Assembly (NCBI GenBank): GCA_000499405.2
Contig: HG738137.1
Span: 26,967,928-27,031,927, forward strand
DNA: 64,000 bases
Source: Onchocerca volvulus
Lineage: Eukaryota > Nematoda > Chromadorea > Rhabditida > Onchocercidae
Reading direction: 5' to 3'
Positions 29,035-40,810 of this stretch are shown piece by piece (the first letter of the stretch is position 1; each line of letters starts with the position of its first letter). The position numbers and the translations under genes are program-made. The notes under the pieces were generated by a model. The model was not told the DNA's origin and ran no database searches. It saw only the letters and a program-made list of their open reading frames with translations.

Positions 29035-32000
29035 CTAAGGAATTTTCCTTTCATCAATTTGAATTCGTTTACTGGTTTGTTGATCAGATGATGACGATTC
29101 AGCAATAGAGGATGACTGAAACGTATTTCGATTAAGTGAAGACATTGTTAATTTACGAAAAGTCTTTAAAACTATTTGATTGAGGCTTGCGAAGAAATTA
29201 GAAAACTTGCTTATTCAGGAAAAAAGTCTTTGCAATAGAGACGAAATTGTATCAAAATTGGTGTGAGGCGTAAAAGTAGACGATTGTTTCTAATGCTCAA
29301 GTATCAGATACCTGGTCGAGGAAAGATTTGTCGGACCATGGTGTCGGAAGTTTGGATTGACGCGCTGTAGCACTGGAGAATGCTGGTTTCTTGTCCTTCA
29401 CAGAATCAGAAAGTTCTAATATGCGTTTCGCTAATTTTTCATATTCTTCCGATCTGAAGTTAATGGAATATTCAGCTCAGTATCGCAAATGACGTTAATC
29501 TGTGTGGTTAAGAAGAAATTTAAATTGCCTATTTATTGATTTATTTCCAAATGGAATAGATCATAGCTAGTATCAACACAAGTGAATTTTTGAATTGGAT
29601 ATGTCAGCGATAATGAGAACTTACTTTTCTTGTCCCATTGTCTTTTGTTTTTCGAGTTCTTCAGATGTCTCTTTGTACTTCTTTTCGATATTTTCGTAAT
29701 GTTCTTTACATCGTTGTAATTCATTTTCCTGGTTTTTTATCTACAATTTATAATGCAGATTGAATAATTCAAAGTTTCCATTCAATAGTTGCATTTCGTG
29801 GTTCGTTAAGCAGAAGGGAATTCTCTTTGCTCAATAAATTTTCAAATTTAATTACCTTAAAACTAACTTAAAAAAATAGCGGCTATTTGAAGTAATCTGA
29901 ATTCAGTTAAGAGAAAAATATGTAAATTATCAAATTTTACTTTTTTCATTAGCTCGCGATTTTGATCTTCTAAATATCCTATTTCTTTTTCCTGTGACGA
30001 CACTTCTTTCGCTCTTTCATTCATCTGAAATATTTTAATTTGATTTCTTTAATTCGAAAGTTTTCAATTTAGATTTTTTGTCAATAGATGATAAACTTAA
30101 ATGTATAATACATTTCAGCAGCTATTCTGAGCAAATTACCTTTTGATGCAAATCGAAATTCATTTCTTTTAAACTCTCAACATCGGATGTAAGACTTGCA
30201 ACATTGTCGGTTAATGAATTCCTCTGAAAAAATTTTTTTTGATTCCAATTTAATTATCACAGCAAAACTGTAAACCTGGAATTATATTTGCAGACAGAAA
30301 GTTATAAATCTAAAAAATATCTCGATCTTACCAACATGATAGATTTCGATTTTTCGAAGAAATTATACGATCAATAAAATTAAAAAAGAGCATTGGTAGT
30401 GTAACAAAAAAATTGAATCAGAAACAAGATACCTTCTTAAGTAATTCTTCACAGCGCTCAGCAAGATTGAATTTCTCTTGCCTTAAAGATTTATTTTCAT
30501 TGGACAATGATTCAGATAATACTTTTAAAGCGTCCAATTCCCTTTGCACTCTTCCACGAGATTCCTTTGCGCCTTCTCCAGCTTTTCGATATTGCTCCAG
30601 CTGAAGTAATATTACTTTACAAAACTCTCACAATCTTTGCGTTAAATTTTAAAATATTAAGCATTAATTATCTATTATCAGCTTTCTATAGAAATTAAGA
30701 AATTCACTGAAATTCATATCCAATGAAAGATACTTCTATCATGACTCTTCGGCCACGTTCTTTTTCTGTTTGCAACTTTTCCTCTGCCTTCAATAGTTCC
30801 GCTTTTAGCGATTTTTCTGATTCTCTCAGCTGCAATCGCAATAAAATATTATTAAATTTCAAAATTAATTATTTCTGCAGAAAGAATATTTCTTGAACTT
30901 GCAAAATACCCATAAAATTCGTGACATTCAGATTTTTTAAATTCTGAAATTTTAGAAAATAAACCAACGGAAGCAATTTCTGTTGGCTTTATATCATTCT
31001 CCTGCGTAAACTGACTGAGAGTTTTTATCCTCATTTCTAATCGCGTTATTTCTGCTGCTAAATGTGAATTCTCTTTTATTAGAGCATTGTTTTCTTCCAA
31101 GGCCTACAATTTGAAAATTCTCACTGATCAAGTTTCTCTCTATTTATATCTTCTTTTTTTTTGCAAAAAATTTCTGAATTCCATTAAACAGCTTACAGTA
31201 AATAGGGAAGCAAAGCAAATTCAAATATTACCTTTTCGGCAACGGCTTTATCTTTTTTAGCTGTTAATTGTTCTTCACGCAAGGAACGCTTCATTGTAGT
31301 AATTTCATTCTGAAAAAAAAAAAAAAAAATCGATCATAATATCATTTATCATATAATCTCTTAAATATAAACAAAATTAATAGTTTCGGTAATTTAATTT
31401 ACATCAAATCATTTTCAGTATTATTCGGATATGCTAATAATACACGTCATCTTAGCTAATTATTGAGTTAATTTCATTTTAAAACAAAATTTTGTCTCAT
31501 TCGTTCACGAGACACGCTAGAAAGACACCATAAGATATAATCTATATAAATAAAAATGTAAATGTTCCTTATTATCGACTTTAAATCTCCGAAAGTTCTT
31601 CACCGATTGCTTTGAAATTTCGTTACAAGATTGCATTCGAATAAGCGTATGTTTTTGTATACCTACTTTTTTTTCTTTTTTTTTTAACGTAAGTGTATGG
31701 CTATGGCACACCTACGACAGGTAAAAGTAAGCGAGCAGACTGAATTTTTTGACAACGCTTATTTTCTGCATTCAGCGGAAGCGGGCTAACTTTCGCGTGA
31801 CCAATCCAGCTAGTTTATAATAAATACTAAACCTTTAATTAACTATAATTAAAAAAGGTAAGATAGTCGGTAATGCACTATTTGCTATATATAGAAAGTT
31901 TGCGAATAATGCGCTAACAATTAAAGATGTTTCCTTATTTTCCATTTCTTCTATCGTATTTTCTAAACGTCGAATTGTCTTCATTAATCGATCAATCTCA

Positions 32001-35000
32001 TTTTTCCGTTCTTCTTTAACATCAGACAATGCCCTCTCTTCTCGACTTTTCTCATCAATCGTTATCTAAAGAAGCATTAAATGAAATTAATATTGAACAT
32101 CTAAAGGAACAACGAACAAAGTGAATCTGCAAATTTTTGTAAATGTTAGAAGAAAATTTATTCCAGCTATTGTTGTTCATAACATTTATCCTTATCTTTG
32201 AAAATAAATGATCATTGTATTTAAATTAAACTAATTTGCTAATGTTTCTTTAATGGTCGCTTCAAATTTTTACTATTTTCCGCATTTCATAAATTTAGTG
32301 TTAATCATTCTACCTGATGCCTTCTCATCACTACGAAACAATAAAGAGAACTTCCGGAATATATCCATAAAGCATTGAAATGTGAATTAAAGTCTGAATG
32401 CTAATATATCAGCAAGCCTTCCAAGTATCAAATAATCGATAGTTTTCCCAATAAAGGAATTAAATACTGTTCATACTTCATTTACCTGCATTTCGCTTAG
32501 CTGACTGGTTGCATGTCTTAATTTTTCAGCCAGTTCATCTTTTTCAATTTCCATTTTTGTCACATGCGATTCCTATAATTAAATAAATCATTATACAAAT
32601 GATCGTGATGTCAGCCAATTGATAAAACAATAATTACTATTTCTCATTCTATCGAAAAGATGCAAAACACTAACAAAACCTTCTCAGCCAATGCAGGCGT
32701 TAGATAATCAAGCCTTCTTTGTAATTCCACTACTTCTTCCATCAGTGCACGTTTGTCTCTTGCAAAATTTTCTTAAATATATTCATAATTTTAGAAGTAA
32801 TTTTTAAATTCAGCCAATTATCAAGTACTTTTCGGTAAAACTTCAGTGAAACAGTAAAATCTAATGGGAAGTTCGCAAAAGTTTTTTAAAAGGAATCATC
32901 TCTGTTAATGTAGGTTAGAAAATTTCCAATTTAATTCATAATCAATTTCAACCAATATTAAAACATAGAATTTAATCTCCGAAGAAGTTAAATTCCAAGT
33001 TTTTTATCGGTTGAAATTGATGATGAATTAACTGAAAAATGCAATAAAGGAATCTTCTGAAGCCATATTGCACTACAAAACGGTTGTTTCTGTGAAATTC
33101 GACTTGGAAAAGGCTAAAAGGTCATAAGATAAGTAAAGATCGGATATTGTTAAAGCATGATAGGACATGGTACTGGAAACTTCCAGCAATTTCTGCTAAA
33201 ACTAAATGCTTTAAGCCACTGCAATGAATTAAATGAAATATTTTTATTACTGATATGATAAATTTACCAATACCGATGAATAATAGTGGGATGAATATTA
33301 TTCAACGGATATAAAAACGATTAATTGAAAAACCTTCAGTTCTTTGCAATTTCGCTTTTAATTCCTCGATATATTCTGATAATTGGGTATTTTCATAAGC
33401 AATTCTTTCAACTTCAATCGTTTTTTGTTTCAAACGTTCCTCAAGTTTTCGTTCCCTCTAAAAAAAAAATCACCGAGTTAGATTACAACTTTAAAAGCAT
33501 TCATAAAAGATAATGATTATCATTCAGAAATATCATTTACTATTGAATCGTATTATCTGCTATTGGCTTATATAAAAATAAGAAATAATAAGCAGTATTT
33601 TTTTTTTCTTTTTTCGAATTACAAATGTAATTACAAATAAATGACCTGATATGATTCTTCTAATTTATGCAATAATTCAGCTTGTTCGGCCGTACATGAA
33701 GATGGTTTTACATCGTAACTGCTTGAAGGAGGCGATGTTTCGATGACCTCAGGTTCCGCATAAGAAACTCTTTTTCTTGCTCTCCATGGCTTTTCTTTGT
33801 CATCTTCCGAAATATTAACTTTCGATACTTCTCGTTTTCGTGCTACATCTAAATTCGTAGTCAGAATTGAAGTATGCGAAGTATCACTCGGATACGAATC
33901 GTTTTCATCGTTTTTTCGCGATATTTTTCCGGCACTTTGCTTCCTGCAACTTATATATATATCATACAGATATTATTCGGAAATTGCTGAAATTTATCGC
34001 AATTTGCGAAATAACCGACGATCTTTTTCATGAATGTAATTGCAGCAAAATATTTGTATCAGACGACTGTAGAATGTATTGATACGTAATAGTGAAAAGA
34101 TTGGATAAATAAACAAGAAAAAGAAAAGGCCAAATTAAACTTTTAAAAACAAGTGAAATTCAACAAATCAAAATTTAGTTGATATGCATTTGTGAAATAA
34201 TAAATTCAAGCTTACAAATAATTATTTTCAAGTTCCAAAAGATAAATTTGTTGTTGTAGTTGTCTCGTATACTGTTCTTGTAAATGCATTGCTGATTGCT
34301 CAAGATCACTTTGTCGATGTGGGTATATTTTCATTCTGAATGTTAACAAACAATTTTCAAATAATAAATAAATAAATAAAAACAATTGTTGAGTGCCAAA
34401 AATCCCTGAGAAAGACAGAAAATTATTTATACTCAATACATCAGGAAGTGTGAATCGATGTTTGAAAATATTTTGCGAATGGAAAATTTTCCCTGCGATT
34501 TTTTTTTTCAACTTTTGCAAGAAGAATATTCAATTCAATAAATTAAAGGCTTACTCTTTTGGAGCATTTTTGGTGGATGACGTTGAAGCAGCAGTAACCA
34601 CGTTGCGTATATTTCCTATACTACCACTTTTTCGAAGTGTTGTTTTTGTAGTGGTTGTGGTGGTTGACGTAGTTCGACGTGCAGCTGACGTTTTTGGTGG
34701 CATAACTCCTGTAGATGGCAAAACATTTTGCAACCTGTGGCGTGGCGCATTATCGTAACCCGTATAGCCTGTACCTAGAATTTTTTTTCAAAGTTTCTAT
34801 TTTCAACAAATAAGAAGAAAAACATTCTTATTTCGTAATATTATTAAAGAACAACAATGAGTAAAACTATTTAAATTAATCCAACTTACTACTTTTCACT
34901 GAAGATTAGCTCCATGTTTTAATTTATTAAAACATCAAATCAGACGTAATATTTAGAAAGATAAGATCAGGAAATAAACATAGCATTCAATTTTTTTTCT

Positions 35001-35344
35001 TAACGATTGATAAGAAATACTGCTTTAAAATTGAATAAATACTGGCAGTCATAGCTTTTCATGTTTGTCCAAAGTGCATATAAAGTTCACATAAATTTAT
35101 CCAAATTTTACGGGTGCCAAGTATCAAAAGAAGTTTAGTAATAGGAACAAATTGGAACAGACTTAATAAAATAAGCTAAAATGGGCAAACTGTGATAATT
35201 CTACTTATCTTTCGCATTGAAATATAAAAGGAAATATTTCGAGAAAAGTAAATAAATGGGGCAATTTTTTAAAAAACCAAAAATTTTACCTCTTATGGCA
35301 AGATTTCCTGCTGAACCGAATTGTTTCCGCTGTCGTTGATCCAT
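29035..35344 (-). CDS. Coiled-coil protein of unknown function, 708 aa
   Basis: Seventeen minus-strand exons join in frame, in transcript order: 35290-35344, 34555-34774, 34216-34335, 33646-33943, 33334-33457, 32680-32771, 32486-32572, 31919-32065, 31232-31309, 30969-31103, 30734-30829, 30433-30600, 30140-30223, 29941-30024, 29625-29740, 29312-29453 and 29035-29115. Residues 1-90 are basic and Ser/Thr-rich with a run of threonines. A short helix follows (LQEQYTRQLQQQIYLLELEN), then a charged linker, then about 420 residues of nearly continuous heptad coiled coil rich in E, K and L. The tail is Ser-rich and ends DERKIP. The architecture resembles centrosomal or cytoskeletal coiled-coil proteins, but no named family is recognised. 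The donor of exon 30969-31103 is the least certain. A Helitron-like element lies in its ninth-from-last intron region (31310-31918). Confidence 0.75.
31541..31813 (+). mobile_element. Non-autonomous Helitron-like element in an intron, 273 bp
   Basis: Starts TCTATATAAATAAAAATG and ends CCAATCCAGCTAG, flanked by A and T. It matches the 21173-21474 element over the 5' end, the GCATTCGAATA motif and the TTTTTTGAC...TTCTGCATTCA block, but its 3' third is shorter. It lies wholly within an intron of the coiled-coil gene, in antisense orientation to that gene. Confidence 0.78.
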
Positions 35345-35954
35345 TATATGCCAATAAATTGTGCATTTTCTATTTTCAATACTACTTTAATAGCATTACT
35401 TTAATTTAGAAAAAAGCAAGAATTTTCAAATTTTGCGAATTGCTACACTACTAGCTTCATTTTAGTCCAAAACGATAATGATCCTACAATTAAAGTGAAA
35501 TGAATATCGTAAAGTTGTGCAAATAAAATTCTTGGCTCGTTTTGCAAGAAATGGACAAGATAAACAACTGGGATCTAATATTCAACAAAAAAAAAAGAAA
35601 AAAAGGGATAAAAAGAATTATAAGCAATGTGTAAGAATAATAATAAATATCGGATATCAATATTTTTTGAACATTGTAATTAAAAAATGCTATCAGTGCA
35701 AAGCAAAAGCTCTCAGAACGATAATTGAAGTATAAAAATATTAAAAAAATGATTCAAAATATCACAAGTGCAGAGACAATTACAATTTTCAAAACTGCTA
35801 TATTGTCTAAATATTCACAAAAAGATGTTTAAAAATGGTATAAATTAGTCTAATAATGAAAATTTGAAACGTTGATTAAAATATTTAACATTTCAATATT
35901 CTCAATTCGTTCAAAAATGGAACATTTTGAAAACGGGATTCTATTCAAAAGAAG

Positions 35955-35956
<2 letters not shown>

Positions 35957-36020
<64 letters not shown>
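35957..36020 (+). repeat. Poly(A) tract, 64 bp
   Basis: An uninterrupted run of about 64 adenines with further A-rich DNA on the right. It could be the tail of an old retroposed sequence or a slippage-expanded homopolymer. No matching upstream gene-like sequence was recognised. Length may be inexact in the assembly. Confidence 0.85.
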
Positions 36021-36022
<2 letters not shown>

Positions 36023-37049
36023 CCAAGACAGAAGACGGCGATTCTCGTAAAAAAAAGAAAAATAAAAAAAAGAAGAAACAAACAGCATCTCATTTGAAGC
36101 TATTATTTTTTCATTTAAAATTTAAAAATTTTAACAAAATGTCATTTATTTTTTTGTAATAAAGTAAAATTAAAAATGTTTTATATAAAATTTCTCTTAA
36201 TTCAATGCAAATTCATTGAAATATACATATATAGTCAATAAAAAGACTGCTGAAACCTTCAAATGTTAAGCAACTAACAACACATAAATTTATCCTTACT
36301 TGACCAAAAGTGGTCGGTCACCCAGGCAACGAATGCACATGCCTTAGGCATTTATCATAATATAAAAGTTATTCAATCTCTTCTCGATCCCATCAACTCA
36401 ACTAATTTAAAATTTATGACTGTAATTATGAAAAGCGTCTAACTTAACTAATTAAAAAATTGCATGTTGGCATTTCACTGTGATCACTTAATTAAATTTA
36501 TTAAAGTTAGCATTATAAGCTATATATTTTACGGCATAGCCTTACTTAATATAGGCAGATAAGTTCGTTGAAATTTTCTTCCTTCTTTAAACTGGTATAA
36601 TATAAATGTGATAATGAATTTATACTGATCGTTGTTCGTAAATAAAGCAAAAAATAAGACGCAACCATTACAAAGTTTTTAAAAATTGAATAGAATAGAA
36701 TATTTAAGATCCATTTGGGCAACAAAATTACAAAATTTTATTCAGAACTCAGATTTTATTTGAATTCTCTTCCGTAACAAAAACTTATCGCCACAACAGT
36801 GCAAATATTTCTGGAAACTGATATCTGGTTATTTATGTAATGCTATGTTTCAGTTTTCTATTTCTCAACTCTTTGCAATTTTATGTAATCCAGGAAGTAA
36901 AAAGAAAATCCCGTAAGTTATCAACTTTTGCTTTATATGCATTTTTAAAATGCTTTTATCTACGAGATAAGCACTTTAAAAATTCGAGACAAATCGAATA
37001 ACTATTTTAGCGGAATTATTTTTTGCAACATTATTATCTCGGAATGAAA

Positions 37050-37440
37050 TCTATATAAATAAAAATGTAACTGTTCGTTGTGGCTTTTGACGCAACCTTT
37101 CAAGTTCTTCATCGATTGATTTGAAATTTTGGCGCAAACGTTGCATTCGAACAAGCGCGTTTTTCTGTATAAATATAGCTACTCATCATTAATTCACTGC
37201 TAGATAACAGTCGATCGACAAACAATCCATATAAATGAAAATATGAATGTTTGTTGCGACTTTTGACACAAAGTCGCAAATTCTTTATCGACTGCTTTGA
37301 AATTTCGATGCAACGTTGCATTTGAATAGGTAAATAAAAAGGTAAATGTTTGTTATAGCTTTTGACACAACATTGCAAGTTCTTCACCAACTCTTTTGAA
37401 ATTTTGGCATAATGTTGCATTCGAATGGACGCGTGTTTCA
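37050..37440 (+). mobile_element. Three head-to-tail Helitron-like 5' fragments
   Basis: The element 5' region occurs three times in a row: from 37050 (TCTATATAAATAAAAATG), from about 37228 (TCCATATAAATGAAAATATG) and from about 37330 (TAAATAAAAAGGTAAATG). Each unit carries GACTTTTGACACAA-like, TCTTCA(C/T)C and GCATTCGAA motifs. None shows the CTAG 3' end. Confidence 0.65.
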
Positions 37441-38703
37441 AATGAATGATTTATGATGTACTGATAATGTTGAAGTGATATGATAATCACTTGCATATAT
37501 ATACTATTGAAGTGATGTGATAATCACTTGTATATATATATTACAAAAATATAATATATTATATAAATATAATAAGAATGAAAAAATACAAAAATTTTAA
37601 GGGAAAATTTTCAAAGTTCAATTTTCAGAATGGAACTATTGCTTGACCTTTACAATTTACCAGTCAGAGTAAAAATGGATAATAATAATTTATAAAGTAG
37701 CAATAATATAAGTAGGTCACAAAGACAAAAGAGATAACTTCCATAATATACACAACTGTCTTAACTTAGAATATCCTGAAAATTTATTGGAATATCCAAC
37801 TAAAAATTTACCCGAGAGGAATAATTCATCTCTTCTCTGTCATATTTCCTTACATCTGGACGGAATTCACAAAATGATAAAGTGATAGAACTTGCACAAT
37901 TCTATCTTATATATTTATAATCCAACCGTATTTATTTTTATCCAATATCTTTTCTTCTTTGTCTCATAAAAATTACTTCATTAACATTAAACATGATATA
38001 ATATTGGGTTCTCGGCTACATTATTAAATTCATTTTTCTGTATTGAAAGATCAGACAGAGCAATGAGCAGAGGAGTCATCACTTCAAAAATTGGACCGAT
38101 CGAATATTTCAGGGAAAAATTTCATTCTTTCTCTAGACAATAAAAATTTTAATTTCTTTATCAATCACCTCTGTATAAGGCACTCATAGGAATAACAAAA
38201 TTTTCTAATGCCAGTACTTTTAAAGTGACAAAGAAAAATATCGATAATCAAAGAAGAAGTGAAAGCATTACATGGATCATAGCAAATGGGAAAATGCCTA
38301 AAATATTTTTTACCTTTCACAACACTGTTTACACGTATAAAATAAATGCTATACAAAAGTTCTAAGATTAATTTCAGAATAACAAAAGAATGTTGCTGAA
38401 TTTTCTACATATTTTTTTTCCCTCAACTTTAAAAGACTCCATAATCCCAAATACTACAAACTTATAAACAATAAGAAAGTAATTTTCGCTTTCTTACATT
38501 AATATGTACAATAATAGGAAGACACGAAAGAAAAGACAAAACAAATTAGGAAGAAAATGTGATGAATTTTGCCAGATAAAGTAGAAAAAAAATTTATATT
38601 TCAAAAAATTCCATAAATGCTTGTTTTAATCTATTTTCAATCTCATTGAATAAAAAAAAAGAAAAATGAAATGAATAAGTGGAAGATATCTGATAAGAGT
38701 CAA

Positions 38704-40115
38704 TTAGTTGCCAGGATTTTCAGGTTCTGAGCTTCCTTGTTCCGGAATAGGAATACCGAACTTGGATTGATGAGCCGCATTCTTTGCAGGAATTAGTATT
38801 TCATGATGAACGTATGATTCACAAGGATAACACCATACCGAAAGATCAGTTAAACTTAGTGCCATCGAATGGCCAGTATGCATTTGATGATGCAATGCAT
38901 GACCAGCAATATAACGACCACAGTTAACCTAAAATAAAGTCCATTTTTTTATATGCTTAATATACAGAATAGCTATCCAAGTTAGAATGTTTATTTTCAG
39001 GAGATCTTTAACAGTATCAGTATAAAATAATCCATAACATGAAACGAAATGCAATCAACAGCCAGATTCCTATATTTCAATAGAATTGTCATATATATTG
39101 CATCAATAAACTGTTATATAAGAAAGATTTATATATTGTTAAACTCAGATAATACATTTTTATATGACAATGTCAACTTTTTAAAACAAATCATGCTTGT
39201 CTTATAGAAAAGAAACAAACCGAGTAGCAAGTTAGACAAACCCATTGTTCCTCATTGGAGTGGCATTCCGAACAAGATGCTTGTGCATTAAGGCCTTCAG
39301 CAGGAAGTTGTCTAATCTGAAATTATAATTGATGAGGAGGAAAATAATTTTTGGAAAAGCATAGAGATTGTAAATATTATAGCTGAATTTATTTATTTTT
39401 TTGCTGCACAACTTTAGCAACAATAAGAAAATGCTATACTAGATTATCATTTGAAAAGAAACAACCAATGAGGTTGACAGTAAAGGATGAAAGAAGGACA
39501 GAATTCCTTACAATATCAATCAATCTTCACCAAGACTTATGAGGATTATATAAAAGATCCCTAAGGTCCTCAAAAAAAAATAGTTTTCATATATCATATG
39601 CATTTAAAAGACCCTTAAAAATTAAAACCTTTGTTATAGCGTAATTTAAATCTTTTAAACTAAATTTCGATTCACTAGAAATCAAAAAGGAAACAATTTT
39701 TATGAATTTTTTTCTTGTTCCCACATTATATTACCTCATACTCTTATCATTTCAGAAAATCAGACAAATAAATTGCTGACATTTCGAAAAGAGTTCAATT
39801 TGAAAGTTCAAAAACTTATCATTTCCTGAAATAAACATTATATCTCTTCAATGATAGTTCTTTTGCTTAATTAGGTGAATATTTCATTACATTTCGAATT
39901 TTTTTTAGTATTGAACTAACCTATAAATTTCAAAAATGTCCAAATATAAGCCATTGCTTTGTATCGAAGAAAAATAATAAAAGCAATTTGAATACCTCAA
40001 CCAAATGCGGACATTCAGGCAACGGAACGACAGTGTGCATAATCACTCGGTTGTCCACATGCGATGACGATGAAGAAGATGAAGTCGCCGGTCCTGCTTT
40101 CTCGCTGCAGGTCAT
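38704..40115 (-). CDS. Stand-alone HDAC6-type ubiquitin-binding zinc finger (ZnF-UBP/BUZ), 146 aa
   Basis: Exons 39996-40115, 39221-39316 and 38704-38928 join at phase 0. After a short Ser tract (residues 12-18) the whole protein is one ZnF-UBP domain. The zinc-ligand pattern is complete: CPH (35-37), CSEC (55-58), CLTC (67-70), CGRY (75-78) and following histidines. Residues known in HDAC6 to hold the free C-terminal GG of ubiquitin are present: Arg77, Trp104, Tyr106 and Tyr111 (WCYPCESYVHH). The tail KNAAHQSKFG also resembles HDAC6. No deacetylase domain is encoded, and the gene is blocked upstream by the divergent UBAC2 gene. Likely role: binding unanchored ubiquitin chains. It could instead be called a USP-type finger, but the HDAC6-like tail favours the former. 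Confidence 0.88.
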
Positions 40116-40250
40116 TTCTTCTTATTGTTTCTCTGGATGAAGACAACGATAAGGTATCTCAATTTTGATTTAAATCTCAATTTCAGTCGAAAACTTCAAG
40201 GAGTTCAAAACTTCCCTAACCCCGACACCTCGTCATATTTCACAATCTTC

Positions 40251-40285
40251 CCTCCCTCCCCCCCCCCCTAACTCCTCCCACTCTC
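40251..40285 (-). promoter_or_regulatory. G-quadruplex-type tract in the divergent promoter
   Basis: On the minus strand the sequence runs GGGAGG, then GGGGGGGGGGG, AGGG, AGGG within about 35 bp, fulfilling the four-G-run rule. The plus strand is the C-rich, i-motif-type partner. It lies 136 bp upstream of the zinc-finger start and about 530 bp upstream of UBAC2. Such a tract is striking in DNA this AT-rich. Confidence 0.6.
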
Positions 40286-40801
40286 CGACAATTTCAGTTA
40301 TTCCGCGCTATCATATGGTTTTATGGATTTACAATTCTTTGACGGGCATCACTGTGAAAACCATTTCCAACATTTTTTGTTGCTCAACTTTCGTTGTGAT
40401 AATTTCTAAATTCTTGGGAAAGGATTTCTTCGTATTACGATGTCATCGCAAATTGGTTGGATATCGTAGCACATTTGAGTTATTTGTTGAAAACTGAAAA
40501 TGTTTTCAATGTTTTCAACTCTCAAACAAGATTATGCAAGAAAAATAATCGTTTGCGATTAAAGATTTTCCTATCAATGATTAAAAAATTAGATTACAGT
40601 ATATGGAAAGAGGGAAACTAGATAAATATATTTGAGATTTCAGGACAAAATTTAATAGTTTGTAGTACTGAGTCCTCAAATATTTTAATAACGATGATGC
40701 AACTCAAATTTCTTTTCTCTTCCATTTTCGTACATCTTAAGGATATTGATACTCCTATCCTATGCATATTAGTAGAATACGTGTTTTCAGTAGATTTTAT
40801 C

Positions 40802-40808
40802 ATTTCAG
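40802..40808 (+). promoter_or_regulatory. Spliced-leader acceptor of UBAC2
   Basis: ATTTCAG ends 2 nt before the UBAC2 start ATG, with no coding exon upstream. Confidence 0.6.
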
Positions 40809-40810
40809 AT

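Larger units (their letters stand above)
35345..38703. other. Spacer between the coiled-coil and zinc-finger genes
   Basis: No gene was recognised. It contains a 64-bp poly(A) tract, a triple Helitron-like fragment (37050-37440), a duplicated 35-bp segment with TGATAATCACTTG at about 37468-37545, and a near-perfect palindrome ATGCCTTAGGCAT at 36340. The right end is the 3' flank of the minus-strand zinc-finger gene. Confidence 0.55.

Noticed and set aside
34393..34758. Plus-strand open frame of 121 codons
   Set aside because: It is antisense to an exon and intron of the minus-strand coiled-coil gene, whose phases all join; the valine run mirrors the threonine run on the other strand.
36300..36360. 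Hairpin-rich segment with ACCAAAAGTGGT and ATGCCTTAGGCAT as a possible RNA gene
   Set aside because: It does not fold into a tRNA cloverleaf and lacks A/B boxes or any recognised snRNA feature.
37109..37441. Minus-strand open frame of 110 codons with repeated motifs
   Set aside because: The repeated peptide (IRMQ...ISK) is the translation of three tandem Helitron-like fragments, not a gene.
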